Shown: positions 31,652-43,659 of the stretch, piece after piece
How the letters are laid out: every line of letters starts with the position of its first letter
Position numbering within the stretch: the first letter of the stretch is position 1
Source: Trichobilharzia szidati
Lineage: Eukaryota > Platyhelminthes > Trematoda > Strigeidida > Schistosomatidae
DNA length: 64,000 nt
NCBI GenBank assembly: GCA_944472155.2
Contig: OX235272.1
Span: forward strand, 10,834,354 to 10,898,353
Direction: 5' to 3'
Made by a program: the position numbers and the translations under genes
Notes under the pieces: generated by a model
Told to the model about the DNA's origin: nothing
What the model saw: the letters and a program-made list of their open reading frames with translations, nothing else
The model's database searches: none

Positions 31652-33235
31652 ACTCATTACTAAATATTACGACACTAAATAAACTCTAAGACTTCGCAAA
31701 ATTACATGAAAAACAACTAGATTATGGGTAGTGTTTACTATACAATGGTATACATTTATAAACATTTATATGTACATAAAATAATAAAGTTCTTTTCATA
31801 TTTACATACTTTATCTCCCTGCTGAGCGTAATCTTCTATATACCTCCTAGTTGAGGTCGAACAACCCAACATCCAAACTGAAATGACCATTTATGTAAAT
31901 TCAAACTCAAATTCCATGAACGATCCGTTGCAACCACTTGAAAACGCTGGCCAACACTCTGTACAAGGAGTATTCTTGATCTGATATAAAGAAACAACTG
32001 GTTTTCAAGTAGTTTTCAATGTATTACTCAACTTACATGTACAGTCTGCCATGCTGACGCAAAATGGCGCAAATGGATAGTTCTAGAATCGACATCGGCC
32101 CTATTTGATGCAGTAAAACAATCTAACATTACCTTATCTAACTTTCGTATCAAAGATCAAATTTCTTTCCTATTATAAAACTACGATAAGACTGCTGACA
32201 AAAATGGAATAAATACATTATTGAATCAAAATAATACATCAATAAACTTTATCTCACGGATGCTGTTCACAACAAAGTTGTATAGAATTGACTTCAAGCC
32301 TTATTTTTCCCAGATATTTGTATCACATTCATCTGAAGTCTGGGTTTTTTGTTAATGCGAAGACAATATTTCTATATCTCTTTATGTGTTACACAGACAG
32401 ACTATTTTGCAGACTGTTCTGACTGACTCAAATGTTAGATTGAACAAACAAACTGTAATTTATATAATAACTTATCCATGCCTGTACAATTGGCATGTTC
32501 CTGCATAAACAGGAATAAATATATGTATATATTATATGAAAGACTTAGCAAATACTATATCACTACTCATCCTACAGTGTTACACACGTAAATTATGTTC
32601 CAACTAGCTATAATAGAAGAGAAATACGGAATAACTAACTTTACAATATTTCTAATACAAAAATGATCCTGCAACGTAAGACAAGTAAGAAGATGAGAAG
32701 TTGGCAAATGAAAAATTTGTCACAAATAAGTAGTACATAGGTAATTTTCAGTAGTTGCTGTCTGGTATAAGTAAACATGTATCTACTTATCACAAGTTTC
32801 TCACCACAGTTACTTGAAGTAGTTAACAAATGAAGCGGCATCAAAATAAGCCCATTATAATCATCTTATCATTAGTATTATATACAAAACCCGTAGTAAT
32901 TCTTAAGTGTCATCACGTCAGTTATCGTAAGCTTTCTACTGCCAGTTCAATGGCAGAATCGGAGTGACTGAGTATTATAGGCGTGACATATTAAATGCCA
33001 CAACTTAGCGCTGAATCCTCTAGTTTGCTATCTGGTTAACTGTTTTCTGTATAAAACAAATGACGTCCTGAGACTCGGTAGGTATAGAATAGACTAGAAG
33101 TAGGTCATTAACAGTATCTTCGTTTTCATTTTTTAATTATAGCTTGATTCCACACCGTATTTTGTCACAAGAATGGAATTTTCAGAATGTGATATCGGTA
33201 GCCCAAATTTTGCAGGTCGACCAATGATATCAGGC

Positions 33236-33313
33236 GTGTGTCGGCAGGTGATCGAACCCCGGACCATGTACATGGTCGGCGAGAATCCCAACCGCTATGC
33301 TACCGGCGCACAA
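33236..33313 (-). repeat. tRNA-like SINE head in leader X (unit C)
   Basis: Copy of the antisense tRNA-like sequence described for unit A, at the same place in the unit. Confidence 0.6.
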
Positions 33314-33693
33314 ATCAACTGCGGCTACAAAACACATCACAGTATTAGAACAGTAAACTACGACATCAAGACACGACATTATGTGGCATAGATATCTGGG
33401 AAGCCAGTTAGTAAGGCTGCCCTAACGAACTTAAACTCGCTTCCAATTGGCTTCGACTAAATACAACGCTCACAACGCTGTCAAACCTGAGCTTCAGCCA
33501 TATTACCTGCTGACTCCTTATCCTGACGCACGTCACCTGGTGACCAGACTGCCCCTACATCCGTAGCGGTACGTCGAACGTTTGCGTTACATTTTTGCGT
33601 GATTCGTTACATAAAACTTATCTTGTTGTAATACTTGCACAAGTCCTCTACTACTTCCATACCTATAACTATTAACTCTCATATCAAATAGTT

Positions 33694-35277
33694 ATGGTTA
33701 ACCAAAGTAAAAAGCAGCGAACTCAATCCCCTGTAAAACTGATGACTAATCTTAAGTCGTTGATTGCTACATCAAGCAACACACTTCCTACAAATGGTTA
33801 TAGTGAGCCACAAAACTCACTTGTATGTCGTAAGCGTCGAGCTGAAACTGAGGATAAAACTATACTGACAGCTAGTATTAGCACTACTCCCGAAAATTCA
33901 GTACCCTCTGCTCATACAGAAACCCTCCCTACACCTTATGTGCTTATCGGAAAGCTCCAGCCTTCAAGCTCTGTTTCAATACTATCTTCAGAAATAGAAC
34001 TTCTAAAGTTGTCTATAGGAGAACTTAAGGCCGAGTTAAGGGACTTAAAAAACAATAAGTCAGTAGATCCTGGAATTTCCGATACCAATACCAAAATCTC
34101 CAATTTATCAGGTCAGATCAGTGATATCAGACTGCAGGTCTGTGAACTGACACCTTTAACTATTCTCATGAGAACTGTAGACCTTAACAAACTTGACAGT
34201 GGATCGATATCTAAGGTGGATAACCTAATTAACTTTGTTACTACAGAAGTAACAAAACGACTAGATGCTAAACTAAATGCTATTGTCTACAACGTTCCGG
34301 ATAATGAGGCACTAAAAAAGGTACAGCGCATCCTACTTAGTGAGGCGAAAATGCCCAACTCCAAGACTAAGTGCTACAGGCTGAAGAAGAGTCAACATGA
34401 AAAGAGTTGTCCTATTCGTTTTCAGTTCGAAACACCGGCTGAGGCCAGAAAATTTACCCACTCCCAACACACCCTATCGCAAGCCAGAAATTACAAACTA
34501 ATAAAGGTTGCGGTGGACAAGACCGTCATAGAAAGGCGCGTATATAATTATCACACTGAGTCTAATTGTGGAATAAACAATAGGACATTGCAAGCAGCAA
34601 TTATACCCAACCCTTTGAGAGACACCGTAGAATCCACCGCACCACCCCTCTCTAACCACACAGAATTATCTTCACAGAGAGCGACACCAACCGAAAGGCC
34701 GCTAAATTGTAATCTAATAGCCAATAAAACTATACCACCTACCACCGTAGATTTAGACATTTCACTAAATAATCCAAGAAAAAAAGTCAAAATCCCCCGA
34801 AAGTTGACCCTGTCCTCTCCTAGTCATAAGTCCATTGGTAAAAAAGAGAAGAATATGACCCCAAATCATGCCAACAACAACAATGGCAGTATAAGTAAGC
34901 CCACATTCCCCACGGTCAATGGTATTGGCACCCACAACGTGCGAAATAGCACCATGGCCCACACTGATAACCAACGCCAAAACAATGCCACCCTCAAGAG
35001 TACAAGTGACAATAGTCAGAACTCGACCACCAACAACTCAGGACATTCACAGTATGGCACGCTAATAAATTTTGATCGGATATACGGTACAAGTCTGCTG
35101 GGAACTAACCCACAAAGCAGTACATTCGAAACCCTTACAAGGACACCACTAGTACCTAACAATAGGTGGAATAATAGACCATGGTCTTCACAAGGTCCCA
35201 ATCATTTTTTATCCCCTGCGTCCCTGTCAGCGTTGAAAAAACAGCTGGTAGGGATGCTAACACTCCTAAACCGCTAG
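33694..35277 (+). CDS. LINE ORF1 protein, unit C
   Basis: 527 residues, intact, differing from A and B by Lys67 to Glu in the low-complexity N-terminal region, outside the coiled coil. It is probably functionally neutral. Confidence 0.8.
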   Translation: MVNQSKKQRTQSPVKLMTNLKSLIATSSNTLPTNGYSEPQNSLVCRKRRAETEDKTILTASISTTPENSVPSAHTETLPTPYVLIGKLQPSSSVSILSSEIELLKLSIGELKAELRDLKNNKSVDPGISDTNTKISNLSGQISDIRLQVCELTPLTILMRTVDLNKLDSGSISKVDNLINFVTTEVTKRLDAKLNAIVYNVPDNEALKKVQRILLSEAKMPNSKTKCYRLKKSQHEKSCPIRFQFETPAEARKFTHSQHTLSQARNYKLIKVAVDKTVIERRVYNYHTESNCGINNRTLQAAIIPNPLRDTVESTAPPLSNHTELSSQRATPTERPLNCNLIANKTIPPTTVDLDISLNNPRKKVKIPRKLTLSSPSHKSIGKKEKNMTPNHANNNNGSISKPTFPTVNGIGTHNVRNSTMAHTDNQRQNNATLKSTSDNSQNSTTNNSGHSQYGTLINFDRIYGTSLLGTNPQSSTFETLTRTPLVPNNRWNNRPWSSQGPNHFLSPASLSALKKQLVGMLTLLNR

Positions 35278-38200
35278 TGCTGGCTCCCTCTTTGCATGAA
35301 TGTAGGAACAGTCTAGTTCGCCCGCATCCACTAAGCACACTTGGTACATGCACAAGTTTAGGTCAAATTAAGATCCCTACCCCCGTTTCTGGCTTAACTA
35401 AAAATAAAAATGCTTTAGCCTATAGCACATCCAGTACTCCAACGCTCAATTCTTCACCGAAAACAGCACACACCAACTCGATAGACATAGGTGAACATGA
35501 TGCTGAAACTCCTCTTAACATAGGGTCGTCATGCCAAACAGTACTACTGAGTGCTGAACCACATTCGGGGCTGATTAACGAACTTAAGTACTTCAAATGC
35601 TATTTCAAATCTCATCTTTACCTAATCCTCATAAATGCTAGATCCGTTCTAAATAAACTGCCGATGCTCAGAGCACTCACAGTAATATACAAACCCCCTA
35701 TAATTGTCATCACTGAATCCTGGTGTAACTCGAACATACTGGATGAAGAGATAAGCTTAGATAACTATACACACTTTCGGTGTGACAGGGAAGGTGGTAA
35801 GGGAGGGGGTTGTCTTATGTACTTTCTGAATGCACTTACTGTATCACAGCTAGAAAGTAGTACACTTAACATGCCTGAGACTTTATGGGTTAACTTACAC
35901 TTAAATAACGCAATAGTATTAATTGGATGCACCTACAGAGCACCTGGCACCTTTAGTAATTACGAGACCCAACTTATTAATACTCTAGAACAATTATCCA
36001 CCCTACACTACGATCATAAGATCCTATGTGGAGACTTTAACTTACCAGAAATCAACTGGGAAATACCCACAGGTCCAACTAAACTTGATAAGTTCTTAGG
36101 CATACTGGATATACTTGGCTGGAAGCAGACTGTCACAACCCCTACAAGAGGTAATAACGTACTAGACTTAATCTTCTGCCACAATATAAGTCCCCTTTCT
36201 ACCCTAGTAGGTTCTGAGTTTTCAGGGAGTGACCACAAAACAGTGCTGTGTGCACTGCCACTTCCGTCAAGTAGCAATGCAACCCATACCCCTACTTCAC
36301 AACAAATAACTTACAGGAACTACAGTAAGGCAGACTGGACTCTAGTAAAGTCAATGCTAAGATCCTCAGAATGGAGTGAGTACTTCTATACTGATAGCCT
36401 CTCGAAAGCTCTAGACATCTTTTACTATAACTCCAACACATGCTTAGATGCTGTCATCCCATTTCAAACACTAAAGTTTTCCCCACATAGAAAGACATTC
36501 ATAAAGCCAAAGGATCGTAGGAAACTGAAAAGACTGTCAACAAGTTATTTCAGGCGACACGACTTTAGTACACTAGGGTCAATACTTAGTACTCTTAGCT
36601 CCATCTCGCAAGCTCATAACTTGCGTATGAGAAATGAAGAATGCACGGCACTAGCCAACACCACCAGAGTAGGTGCTCTCACAGAAATACTAAAGAAACG
36701 AATGAATCGCCAAAGCCATAAAATTTCTCTCCTTATAAACAAGGGCAAACTATACAGCAAACATGCAGACATGTGTGAACTGTTTAATGAGACGTTTGCA
36801 GCTAACTACCTTAAGCCTACAAGTCCACTTCTCGGTTTACAATCTAAAATAGAACTCCCTTCATCTTCAACGCTGAAACAAATCACTACAGTTCATTTCA
36901 CTTACTCTAATATTAACCAAGCCGTTAATACTCTTGAAAGCTATAGTAGTGCCGGTTTTGACGGTATACCATCGTATCTTTATAAACACGGTGGTTCTGA
37001 CATTTCCGTTTTATTACTTAAGATTTTTACAATGTCCCTAGAAAGCCAAACCTATCCAGATAAATGGAAAACGGCATTTATAGTACCAAAACACAAATCC
37101 GGATCAAAAACTGAAGTCAACAACTATAGGCCAATCAATATTACACCCATAGTATCTAGAATCATTGAACGAATAGTTAAAGATGATATCCTCAAACACA
37201 TGCTCAGCTGCAATATTCTAAGTCCAAACCAACATGGATTCCTAAAATCCAGATCATGCATGACATGTCACGTTGACTTCTTTAACTATATAACTAGCAG
37301 CCGAGACAAACAACAACTAGTACTAGTCATCTACTTCGACATATCCAAAGCCTTTGACCGCGTTGACCATTTGCTTCTAATAAATAAGCTGAACTCCTTA
37401 GGAATACGTAACCCATTATTAGGATGGATTGAATCATTCCTTAACAATAGGTCCCAAGTAGTTAGACTGGGTTCTGTAAACTCTAAACCTAGTCCAGTCA
37501 CTTCTGGAGTAGTTCAAGGTAGCGTCTTAGGCCCCCTCCTATTGACTCTATATGTCAACGACATATGCAGCTGTTTCTCACTTGGCAAACCATTCATCTT
37601 TGCAGATGATCTTAAAGTAGCTTACACATTCCACTGTGATGACTTAGGGTACTTTCAGAAAGCTGTTCAGGAAGAATTAGATCGAGTAACTGCATGGTCC
37701 TCCACATGGAACCTAAAATTCAACCTTAAAAAATGTGGTTGGATCTGTTTCGGTGCACCCTCAATAAATATCAAACTGGTACTTGAATCTATTGACTTGC
37801 CTAGACTCCAAAATGTTGTTGACTTAGGAGTCAGGTACTCTAGTGACCTAACACTTTCTGAGCAAGCGGCAACGCAGACGCGCAAATCGCGGATGCTCTT
37901 GGGATGCATACTCAGGAATTTCCACAACTACGAAGCGAAACTTATATTATACAAAACATGTGTCAGACCACTAATAGAATATTGTCCATTTATTCTCGGC
38001 AGCACTCGCGTAAGTGACAAACTAAAAATAGAAAGTGTCCAACGATACTTCACGTCTAAAATTCTAGGATTTGACTGCGAAAATGACTGCACATCAAGGT
38101 GTATAACTCTAGGTATCGACCCACTCTGGATGGGACGACTCAGAATTAATCTAACATTCTTCTTTGAAGTCTTGCATAAAATATCATTCTCAGACAGCAA

Positions 38201-38474
38201 GGAGATACAGTTCTTACCGGAGGGCTCTTACAACCTTCGTAACCAAACGTGCACAGTATCTAGGAAAAACTGTAAGACAGCACTCCGCGCAAACTTCTTC
38301 ATAGTCATGTACTCTAAGATCTGGAACAGTTTACCTCTAGAAATAAGGACCTGTCACTCTATCATAACCTTCAAACGCTTGCTATATGAACTGCTTAATC
38401 CCAATGACTATGCCAATCACACCGCACCACTTATTTCCAAAACGCATGAGCTATTAGCACACTATAACGCCTAG
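35181..38474 (+). CDS. LINE ORF2 (endonuclease-reverse transcriptase), unit C
   Basis: 1,097 residues, intact, with one replacement against A and B: Ser743 to Arg, in the loop after RT motif A (GISNPLLGW becomes GIRNPLLGW). The catalytic residues D720, D809, D810 and the endonuclease set are unchanged. Confidence 0.9.
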   Translation: MVFTRSQSFFIPCVPVSVEKTAGRDANTPKPLVLAPSLHECRNSLVRPHPLSTLGTCTSLGQIKIPTPVSGLTKNKNALAYSTSSTPTLNSSPKTAHTNSIDIGEHDAETPLNIGSSCQTVLLSAEPHSGLINELKYFKCYFKSHLYLILINARSVLNKLPMLRALTVIYKPPIIVITESWCNSNILDEEISLDNYTHFRCDREGGKGGGCLMYFLNALTVSQLESSTLNMPETLWVNLHLNNAIVLIGCTYRAPGTFSNYETQLINTLEQLSTLHYDHKILCGDFNLPEINWEIPTGPTKLDKFLGILDILGWKQTVTTPTRGNNVLDLIFCHNISPLSTLVGSEFSGSDHKTVLCALPLPSSSNATHTPTSQQITYRNYSKADWTLVKSMLRSSEWSEYFYTDSLSKALDIFYYNSNTCLDAVIPFQTLKFSPHRKTFIKPKDRRKLKRLSTSYFRRHDFSTLGSILSTLSSISQAHNLRMRNEECTALANTTRVGALTEILKKRMNRQSHKISLLINKGKLYSKHADMCELFNETFAANYLKPTSPLLGLQSKIELPSSSTLKQITTVHFTYSNINQAVNTLESYSSAGFDGIPSYLYKHGGSDISVLLLKIFTMSLESQTYPDKWKTAFIVPKHKSGSKTEVNNYRPINITPIVSRIIERIVKDDILKHMLSCNILSPNQHGFLKSRSCMTCHVDFFNYITSSRDKQQLVLVIYFDISKAFDRVDHLLLINKLNSLGIRNPLLGWIESFLNNRSQVVRLGSVNSKPSPVTSGVVQGSVLGPLLLTLYVNDICSCFSLGKPFIFADDLKVAYTFHCDDLGYFQKAVQEELDRVTAWSSTWNLKFNLKKCGWICFGAPSINIKLVLESIDLPRLQNVVDLGVRYSSDLTLSEQAATQTRKSRMLLGCILRNFHNYEAKLILYKTCVRPLIEYCPFILGSTRVSDKLKIESVQRYFTSKILGFDCENDCTSRCITLGIDPLWMGRLRINLTFFFEVLHKISFSDSKEIQFLPEGSYNLRNQTCTVSRKNCKTALRANFFIVMYSKIWNSLPLEIRTCHSIITFKRLLYELLNPNDYANHTAPLISKTHELLAHYNA

Positions 38475-39355
38475 ACTCATTACTAAATATTACGACACTA
38501 AATAAACTCTAAGACTTCGCAAAATTACATGAAAAACAACTAGATTATGGGTAGTGTTTACTATACAATGGTATACATTTATAAACATTTATATGTACAT
38601 AAAATAATAAAGTTCTTTTCATATTTACATACTTTATCTCCCTGCTGAGCGTAATCTTCTATATACCTCCTAGTTGAGGTCGAACAACCCAACATCCAAA
38701 CTGAAATGACCATTTATGTAAATTCATACTCAAATTCCATGAACGATCCGTTGCAACCACTTGAAAACGCTGGCCAACACTCTGTACAAGGAGTATTCTT
38801 GATCTGATATAAAGAAACAACTGGTTTTCAAGTAGTTTTCAATGTATTACTCAACTTACATGTACAGTCTGCCATGCTGACGCAAAATGGCGCAAATGGA
38901 TAGTTCTAGAATCGACATCGGCCCTATTTGATGCAGTAAAACAATCTAACATTACCTTATCTAACTTTCGTATCAAAGATCAAATTTCTTTCCTATTATA
39001 AAACTACGATAAGACTGCTGACAAAAATGGAATAAATACATTATTGAATCAAAATAATACATCAATAAACTTTATCTCACGGATGCTGTTCACAACAAAG
39101 TTGTATAGAATTGACTTCAAGCCTTATTTTTCCCAGATATTTGTATCACATTCATCTGAAGTCTGGGTTTTTGTTAATGCGAAGACAATATTTCTATATC
39201 TCTTTATGTGTTACACAGACAGACTATTTTGCAGACTGTTCTGACTGACTCAAATGTTAGATTGAACAAACAAACTGTAATTTATATAATAACTTATCCA
39301 TGCCTGTACAATTGGCATGTTCCTGCATAAACAGGAATAAATATATGTATATATT

Positions 39356-40379
39356 ATATGAAAGACTTAGCAAATACTATATCACTACTCATCCTACAGT
39401 GTTACACACGTAAATTATGTTCCAACTAGCTATAATAGAAGAGAAATACGGAATAACTAACTTTACAATATTTCTAATACAAAAATGATCCTGCAACGTA
39501 AGACAAGTAAGAAGATGAGAAGTTGGCAAATGAAAAATTTGTCACAAATAAGTAGTACATAGGTAATTTTCAGTAGTTGCTGTCTGGTATAAGTAAACAT
39601 GTATCTACTTATCACAAGTTTCTCACCACAGTTACTTGAAGTAGTTAACAAATGAAGCGGCATCAAAATAAGCCCATTATAATCATCTTATCATTAGTAT
39701 TATATACAAAACCCGTAGTAATTCTTAAGTGTCATCACGTCAGTTATCGTAAGCTTTCTACTGCCAGTTCAATGGCAGAATCGGAGTGACTGAGTATTAT
39801 AGGCGTGACATATTAAATGCCACAACTTAGCGCTGAATCCTCTAGTTTGCTATCTGGTTAACTGTTTTCTGTATAAAACAAATGACGTCCTGAGACTCGG
39901 TAGGTATAGAATAGACTAGAAGTAGGTCATTAACAGTATCTTCGTTTTCATTTTTTAATTATAGCTTGATTCCACACCGTATTTTGTCACAAGAATGGAA
40001 TTTTCAGAATGTGATATCGGTAGCCCAAATTTTGCAGGTCGACCAATGATATCAGGCGTGTGTCGGCAGGTGATCGAACCCCGGACCATGTACATGGTCG
40101 GCGAGAATCCCAACCGCTATGCTACCGGCGCACAAATCAACTGCGGCTACAAAACACATCACAGTATTAGAACAGTAAACTACGACATCAAGACACGACA
40201 TTATGTGGCATAGATATCTGGGAAGCCAGTTAGTAAGGCTGCCCTAACGAACTTAAACTCGCTTCCAATTGGCTTCGACTAAATACAACGCTCACAACGC
40301 TGTCAAACCTGAGCTTCAGCCATATTACCTGCTGACTCCTTATCCTGACCCACGTCACCTGGTGACCAGACTGCCCCTA
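39356..40379 (+). repeat. Partial fourth copy D (leader X only, 1,024 bp)
   Basis: It matches 18889-19912 and stops at CTGCCCCTA; units A-C continue CATCCGTAGCGG while D continues AAACGATGCC. It carries the antisense tRNA-like head (40058-40135) and one change of its own near 40350 (GACGCACG to GACCCACG). The array is thus X-L-X-L-X-L-X, as if X were a terminal direct repeat. The breakpoint may mark the LINE 5' end. Confidence 0.9.
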
Positions 40380-43160
40380 AAACGATGCCAGCTAGAGAAA
40401 GCGGAATATAACACATGCAGATGCTGGAAGATGTATGTATTGACAATAACCTGAAGAGAGCGTGAGGGCAGATAATCGCACCACAACGAAGCCATCGCAT
40501 TCTTGTTACTTGAAAAGTGAACTGACCACCATTTTTTCAGTCCATACGGATATCCGAACTAATCGTTGACGGTGAAATGGCTGAGTTTCAATTGAGCTGA
40601 CGAACTTCTTTGATCCCCTACAAACCAGTCAAGCCTTCAAAAATATTAGTCACCCACAGTCAGACTTCCAGACACACACCAGCGTCATTTATAACCTCTT
40701 CCTCCACGTAACCACAGTGAAAGCATTGGAACTTCTCCTCTTTCGCTTAACTATGACGGAAAAGTATGCTGAAAAATTCATAATGTTGAGTTTCGATTTA
40801 AGGCCTCTGCAAATTTATTGTTGCTTCACAGATGTCAACAGTAGTTCACATTGCAGCTGGTTACATCTTCAAATGCGAAATGTTGTGCGTATGTTCAAAT
40901 TTCTTAATTGCCTCCTTACATTAAGTCCCTAGAAAGTGACGACACCAACTTGTTAAAAATTGGCTATTTTCATTCCGGAGGGTGTGACTTCGTATTCATC
41001 ATGATACTAATAACTTCATTTCATGTTATGATTTTTATATAGGATGAAATTTTCACCGTGTATGTATTTCGTGAATTTATCTACTTATAAAAACGAAATC
41101 ACAATAACCGCAAGGAGTTGACAGCAAAATAACAAGTGTTGGCGTTTATCTTGCAGTGGGTAATTTTTTCTTGTTTGTCTCATTCATTGTGACACCTTTC
41201 ATGCGTACGATACACGATATGCTTTGACTGAATTACTCAGCCCCAACACAATGATTACGGCATTCAATCCATCACTTGCGTTCATTCAGTAATGTCTTCA
41301 ACTTTTCCCTGGAAATGCCTTCCTGTTTTACATGTCACCTGGCACGGCAGAAATCCACCATATACGAAGTAGATGAAGCTGTTGGTCTATGTGCATCACT
41401 CAATTCTCATCTCTCCCTATTGTCGAGCCCAATAACCCAAAATATTACAAAGAAGTAGATGATGTTGTTTAAGTCGCATTTTAGTAAGTCAGACTGTTTG
41501 TATACATATTACTGGAGTTCAAAGAAAAATGTTGAAGTCATTTAACGTTTAAATTAATGAAAGAATGAAGGGTCTTACTCAATGTAGGACCTGTAGTGAG
41601 GTAGGACCGATGCAATGAACAGAAAAGGAATAGCGTATGTCTTCGGTAGCGCAGTCTAATAGGAGGACTACGTGTGGACTTTAAAGTTTTATAAGGAACT
41701 GCTACCGATTGAATAATATCAGAACTTCTGGCCAGCTTCGAATTGCTAAAGGAAAACAGCAGCGAAAATACAACTGTCACGGGATAAAGAGGGTAGGTGT
41801 CCTTGTATACAAGACCCTAGACCACGAGTCAGACACAGACAAGCTAGATTAACAGGGAAGTTCTGGCTACGTAATTATCGGTTTGGTGAAATCCGAAATA
41901 TCTTTGCTACCATGCGATTTGCTCAGTCCACGCCCATGACGACAAAGGAATTAAGTAACGCAGTAGGAGACCAGCAAGTTGCGTTGTTTGGACGACTTAG
42001 TTCTCATTTTCCTGTTCGCCTCAGCTATAGTGACGGTCGTGATTGATGAGTTACTATTTGTCCTGTTACGTCCGCTTAAATTACACGACCGGTTGACTCT
42101 TAAGTCCAAACAACCCTAACCTTGTATCTGCTTACACCAAAATAATGCTGCGCTTACCGAATACTATGGAGTTTTATAAATTTTCAAACCCTTTATAACT
42201 GACTAACCGATAATGATTGTAAGTCGTGCATTCTAAGAGTTTTACTCTAGCACCTGTATATCATGTTTCTTTTTACCTTCCAATTACTTAACGTTTTGTA
42301 ATTGCCACGTGAAAGTGACAGACTATGGGCGTATTGAAGATTGAAAACTAGACTAAAACTAATATCTTATAACTTATTTCATTAAAAGTAAGCATTATAA
42401 ACTTTCTATAAAGTTTCTGGAGTGTTTTCCTTTTTATCAATTTTTATGTCATAAAACAGTGTTCATTCTATAGTTGCACTTCTCAAATATGATCTGTGCA
42501 AAAGGTATGTCAGTCATGTAAATGCTTAATTTATGTGAATAAAATATTATCACCTCTTTGCCTTGCTGTTACTTACACCGCCTCAATCACATGAGGAAGA
42601 ATGAAACAATTACGGCTATTCCAGGATGTGTTGGCTAACAGTAGCATTGAAGCGCGGTAGATGGAGGGCGGCACATGCTGACCAGTAGATATGGTAGTGG
42701 TCGCAAATGTGAATCGCCCGGATCTGTAGGACAGCAACATGCATTTTTGATAGTTCGAGAACTAAACATGGGCTTAGATCCGCACAGGTAGGAAAAAATA
42801 TGTATTTTATTAAGTTACTATTAATAAATATACTTAGTAATCGTATATGTAGTTTGTCATGATGATGATGCCTGTGAACTGGGGTCCCTCATGTACAAAA
42901 TGAGAATATATTATTATTATAGATAGTTTACCTACAGTTAAGAGGACAATAGCTTCTTTTGGAAGTTCTGTGGCTAGATAGGTTTTAGCGATATTCGATA
43001 CACTTACGTGACTGTGTCACTGGTATGGGGTTAGATAAAAAGTAAGTTTAATTTTACTATGAGACATCGATGGACTGGTACGTTTGTTAAACAAGAGGAA
43101 TTTCGCTGCACAGTTAGTGCTACTGAATTTGAATACCATGGGGCAGGTGAACCAGTCTTA
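40380..43160. other. Non-repetitive stretch without a recognised gene
   Basis: Only short frames below 82 codons without motifs, and no LINE, PLE or SINE hallmark. A small inverted repeat (TTGTTTGGAC / GTCCAAACAA, about 41984-42113) has no TSD. Confidence 0.4.
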
Positions 43161-43205
43161 CATTTATCTACACCTAATTAAGTAAGTGTAAGTCAGACTG
43201 CATAC

Positions 43206-43376
43206 TAGAACGTTGGGAGAGGACATAATTTGCTTAGTAACTTCATTTGCATTTAAGTCCAACATACACCCGATTTCGATAAGGTCCAGTTCAATTTGTT
43301 CAATAACTGCACGCAGATCTGAGAGCGAAACAGGGACATTTTTGGGTTCATGCAAAATGTAGAATGATGAGGGCGC
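43206..43376 (-). CDS. Possible internal exon of an unknown gene
   Basis: The minus strand has a good acceptor (TTTTGTAG before 43376), 57 codons without a stop and a possible donor (GTATGC after 43206), with both junctions in phase 0. The translation includes FYILHEPKNVPVSLSDLRAV and IEQIELDLIEIGCMLDLNA, amphipathic and protein-like in composition. If unspliced, the frame runs on to TAA at 43164. I do not recognise the family. It lies about 1.7 kb upstream of glycogenin on the opposite strand. Confidence 0.35.
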
Positions 43377-43504
43377 CTACAAAATATATACATTTATTAC
43401 GTTGGATCGCTGTTGTATACAGATTATAATGTTTTCAGGTGAAACATGGGTTAAAAGAGAAACCAGATATTTAAGTAAATAATATATCGAGTGACTAGAG
43501 ACAC

Positions 43505-43627
43505 CGAATAGCTATTGAAGGTGCATTAGTGGGTCGTAGTGTTCATATATATAAAAAAGACGGACGAAAGTTACAAATTCAGAAGTACGGACCACGAAAA
43601 GACTATTATCCAGCAAATGAACTCTGA
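43505..43627 (+). CDS. Possible terminal coding segment, unknown
   Basis: The plus frame contains RIAIEGALVGRSVHIYKKDG and then RKLQIQKYGPRKDYYPANEL before TGA (43625-43627), with AATAAA at 43644-43649. It opens after an in-frame TAG just upstream (43496-43498), where an AG acceptor is possible. There is no start codon at the left end, so it could be a last exon or a gene remnant. Composition looks coding; no family was recognised. Confidence 0.25.
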   Translation, partial: RIAIEGALVGRSVHIYKKDGRKLQIQKYGPRKDYYPANEL

Positions 43628-43659
43628 TATTTTCATATCACAAAATAAAGGACTTATGT

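Larger units (their letters stand above)
25711..32533 (+). mobile_element. Tandem LINE unit B (6,823 bp)
   Basis: Second unit, joined directly to unit A at TATATATT|ATATGAAAG. Differences from A seen by eye: A to G near 25872 (GATGGGAAG), a silent GAA to GAG in ORF2 near 28969, T to A near 31904, and one extra T in the run at about 32345-32350, which breaks a short 66-codon frame present in A and C (25399-25599, 39044-39244). That frame is therefore unlikely to be functional. Confidence 0.9.
32534..39355 (+). mobile_element. Tandem LINE unit C (6,822 bp)
   Basis: Third unit. Its own changes include C to T near 33481 (shared with copy D at the equivalent position, near 40302), A to G near 33892 (ORF1 K67E), and A to C plus a nearby silent T to C around 37397-37406 (ORF2 S743R). 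The C/D shared variant gives a hint of the order of duplication: D is closer to C than to A or B. Confidence 0.9.

Noticed and set aside
18889..40379. LTR retrotransposon or PLE identity for the tandem array
   Set aside because: The 1,024-bp repeat X looks LTR-like in position, but ORF2 has an AP endonuclease and a CR1-type RT with no protease, integrase, RNase H or GIY-YIG domain, and no TSD was found around the array.
41984..42113. Possible small transposon with TTGTTTGGAC / GTCCAAACAA ends
   Set aside because: No target-site duplication and no second copy in the window.
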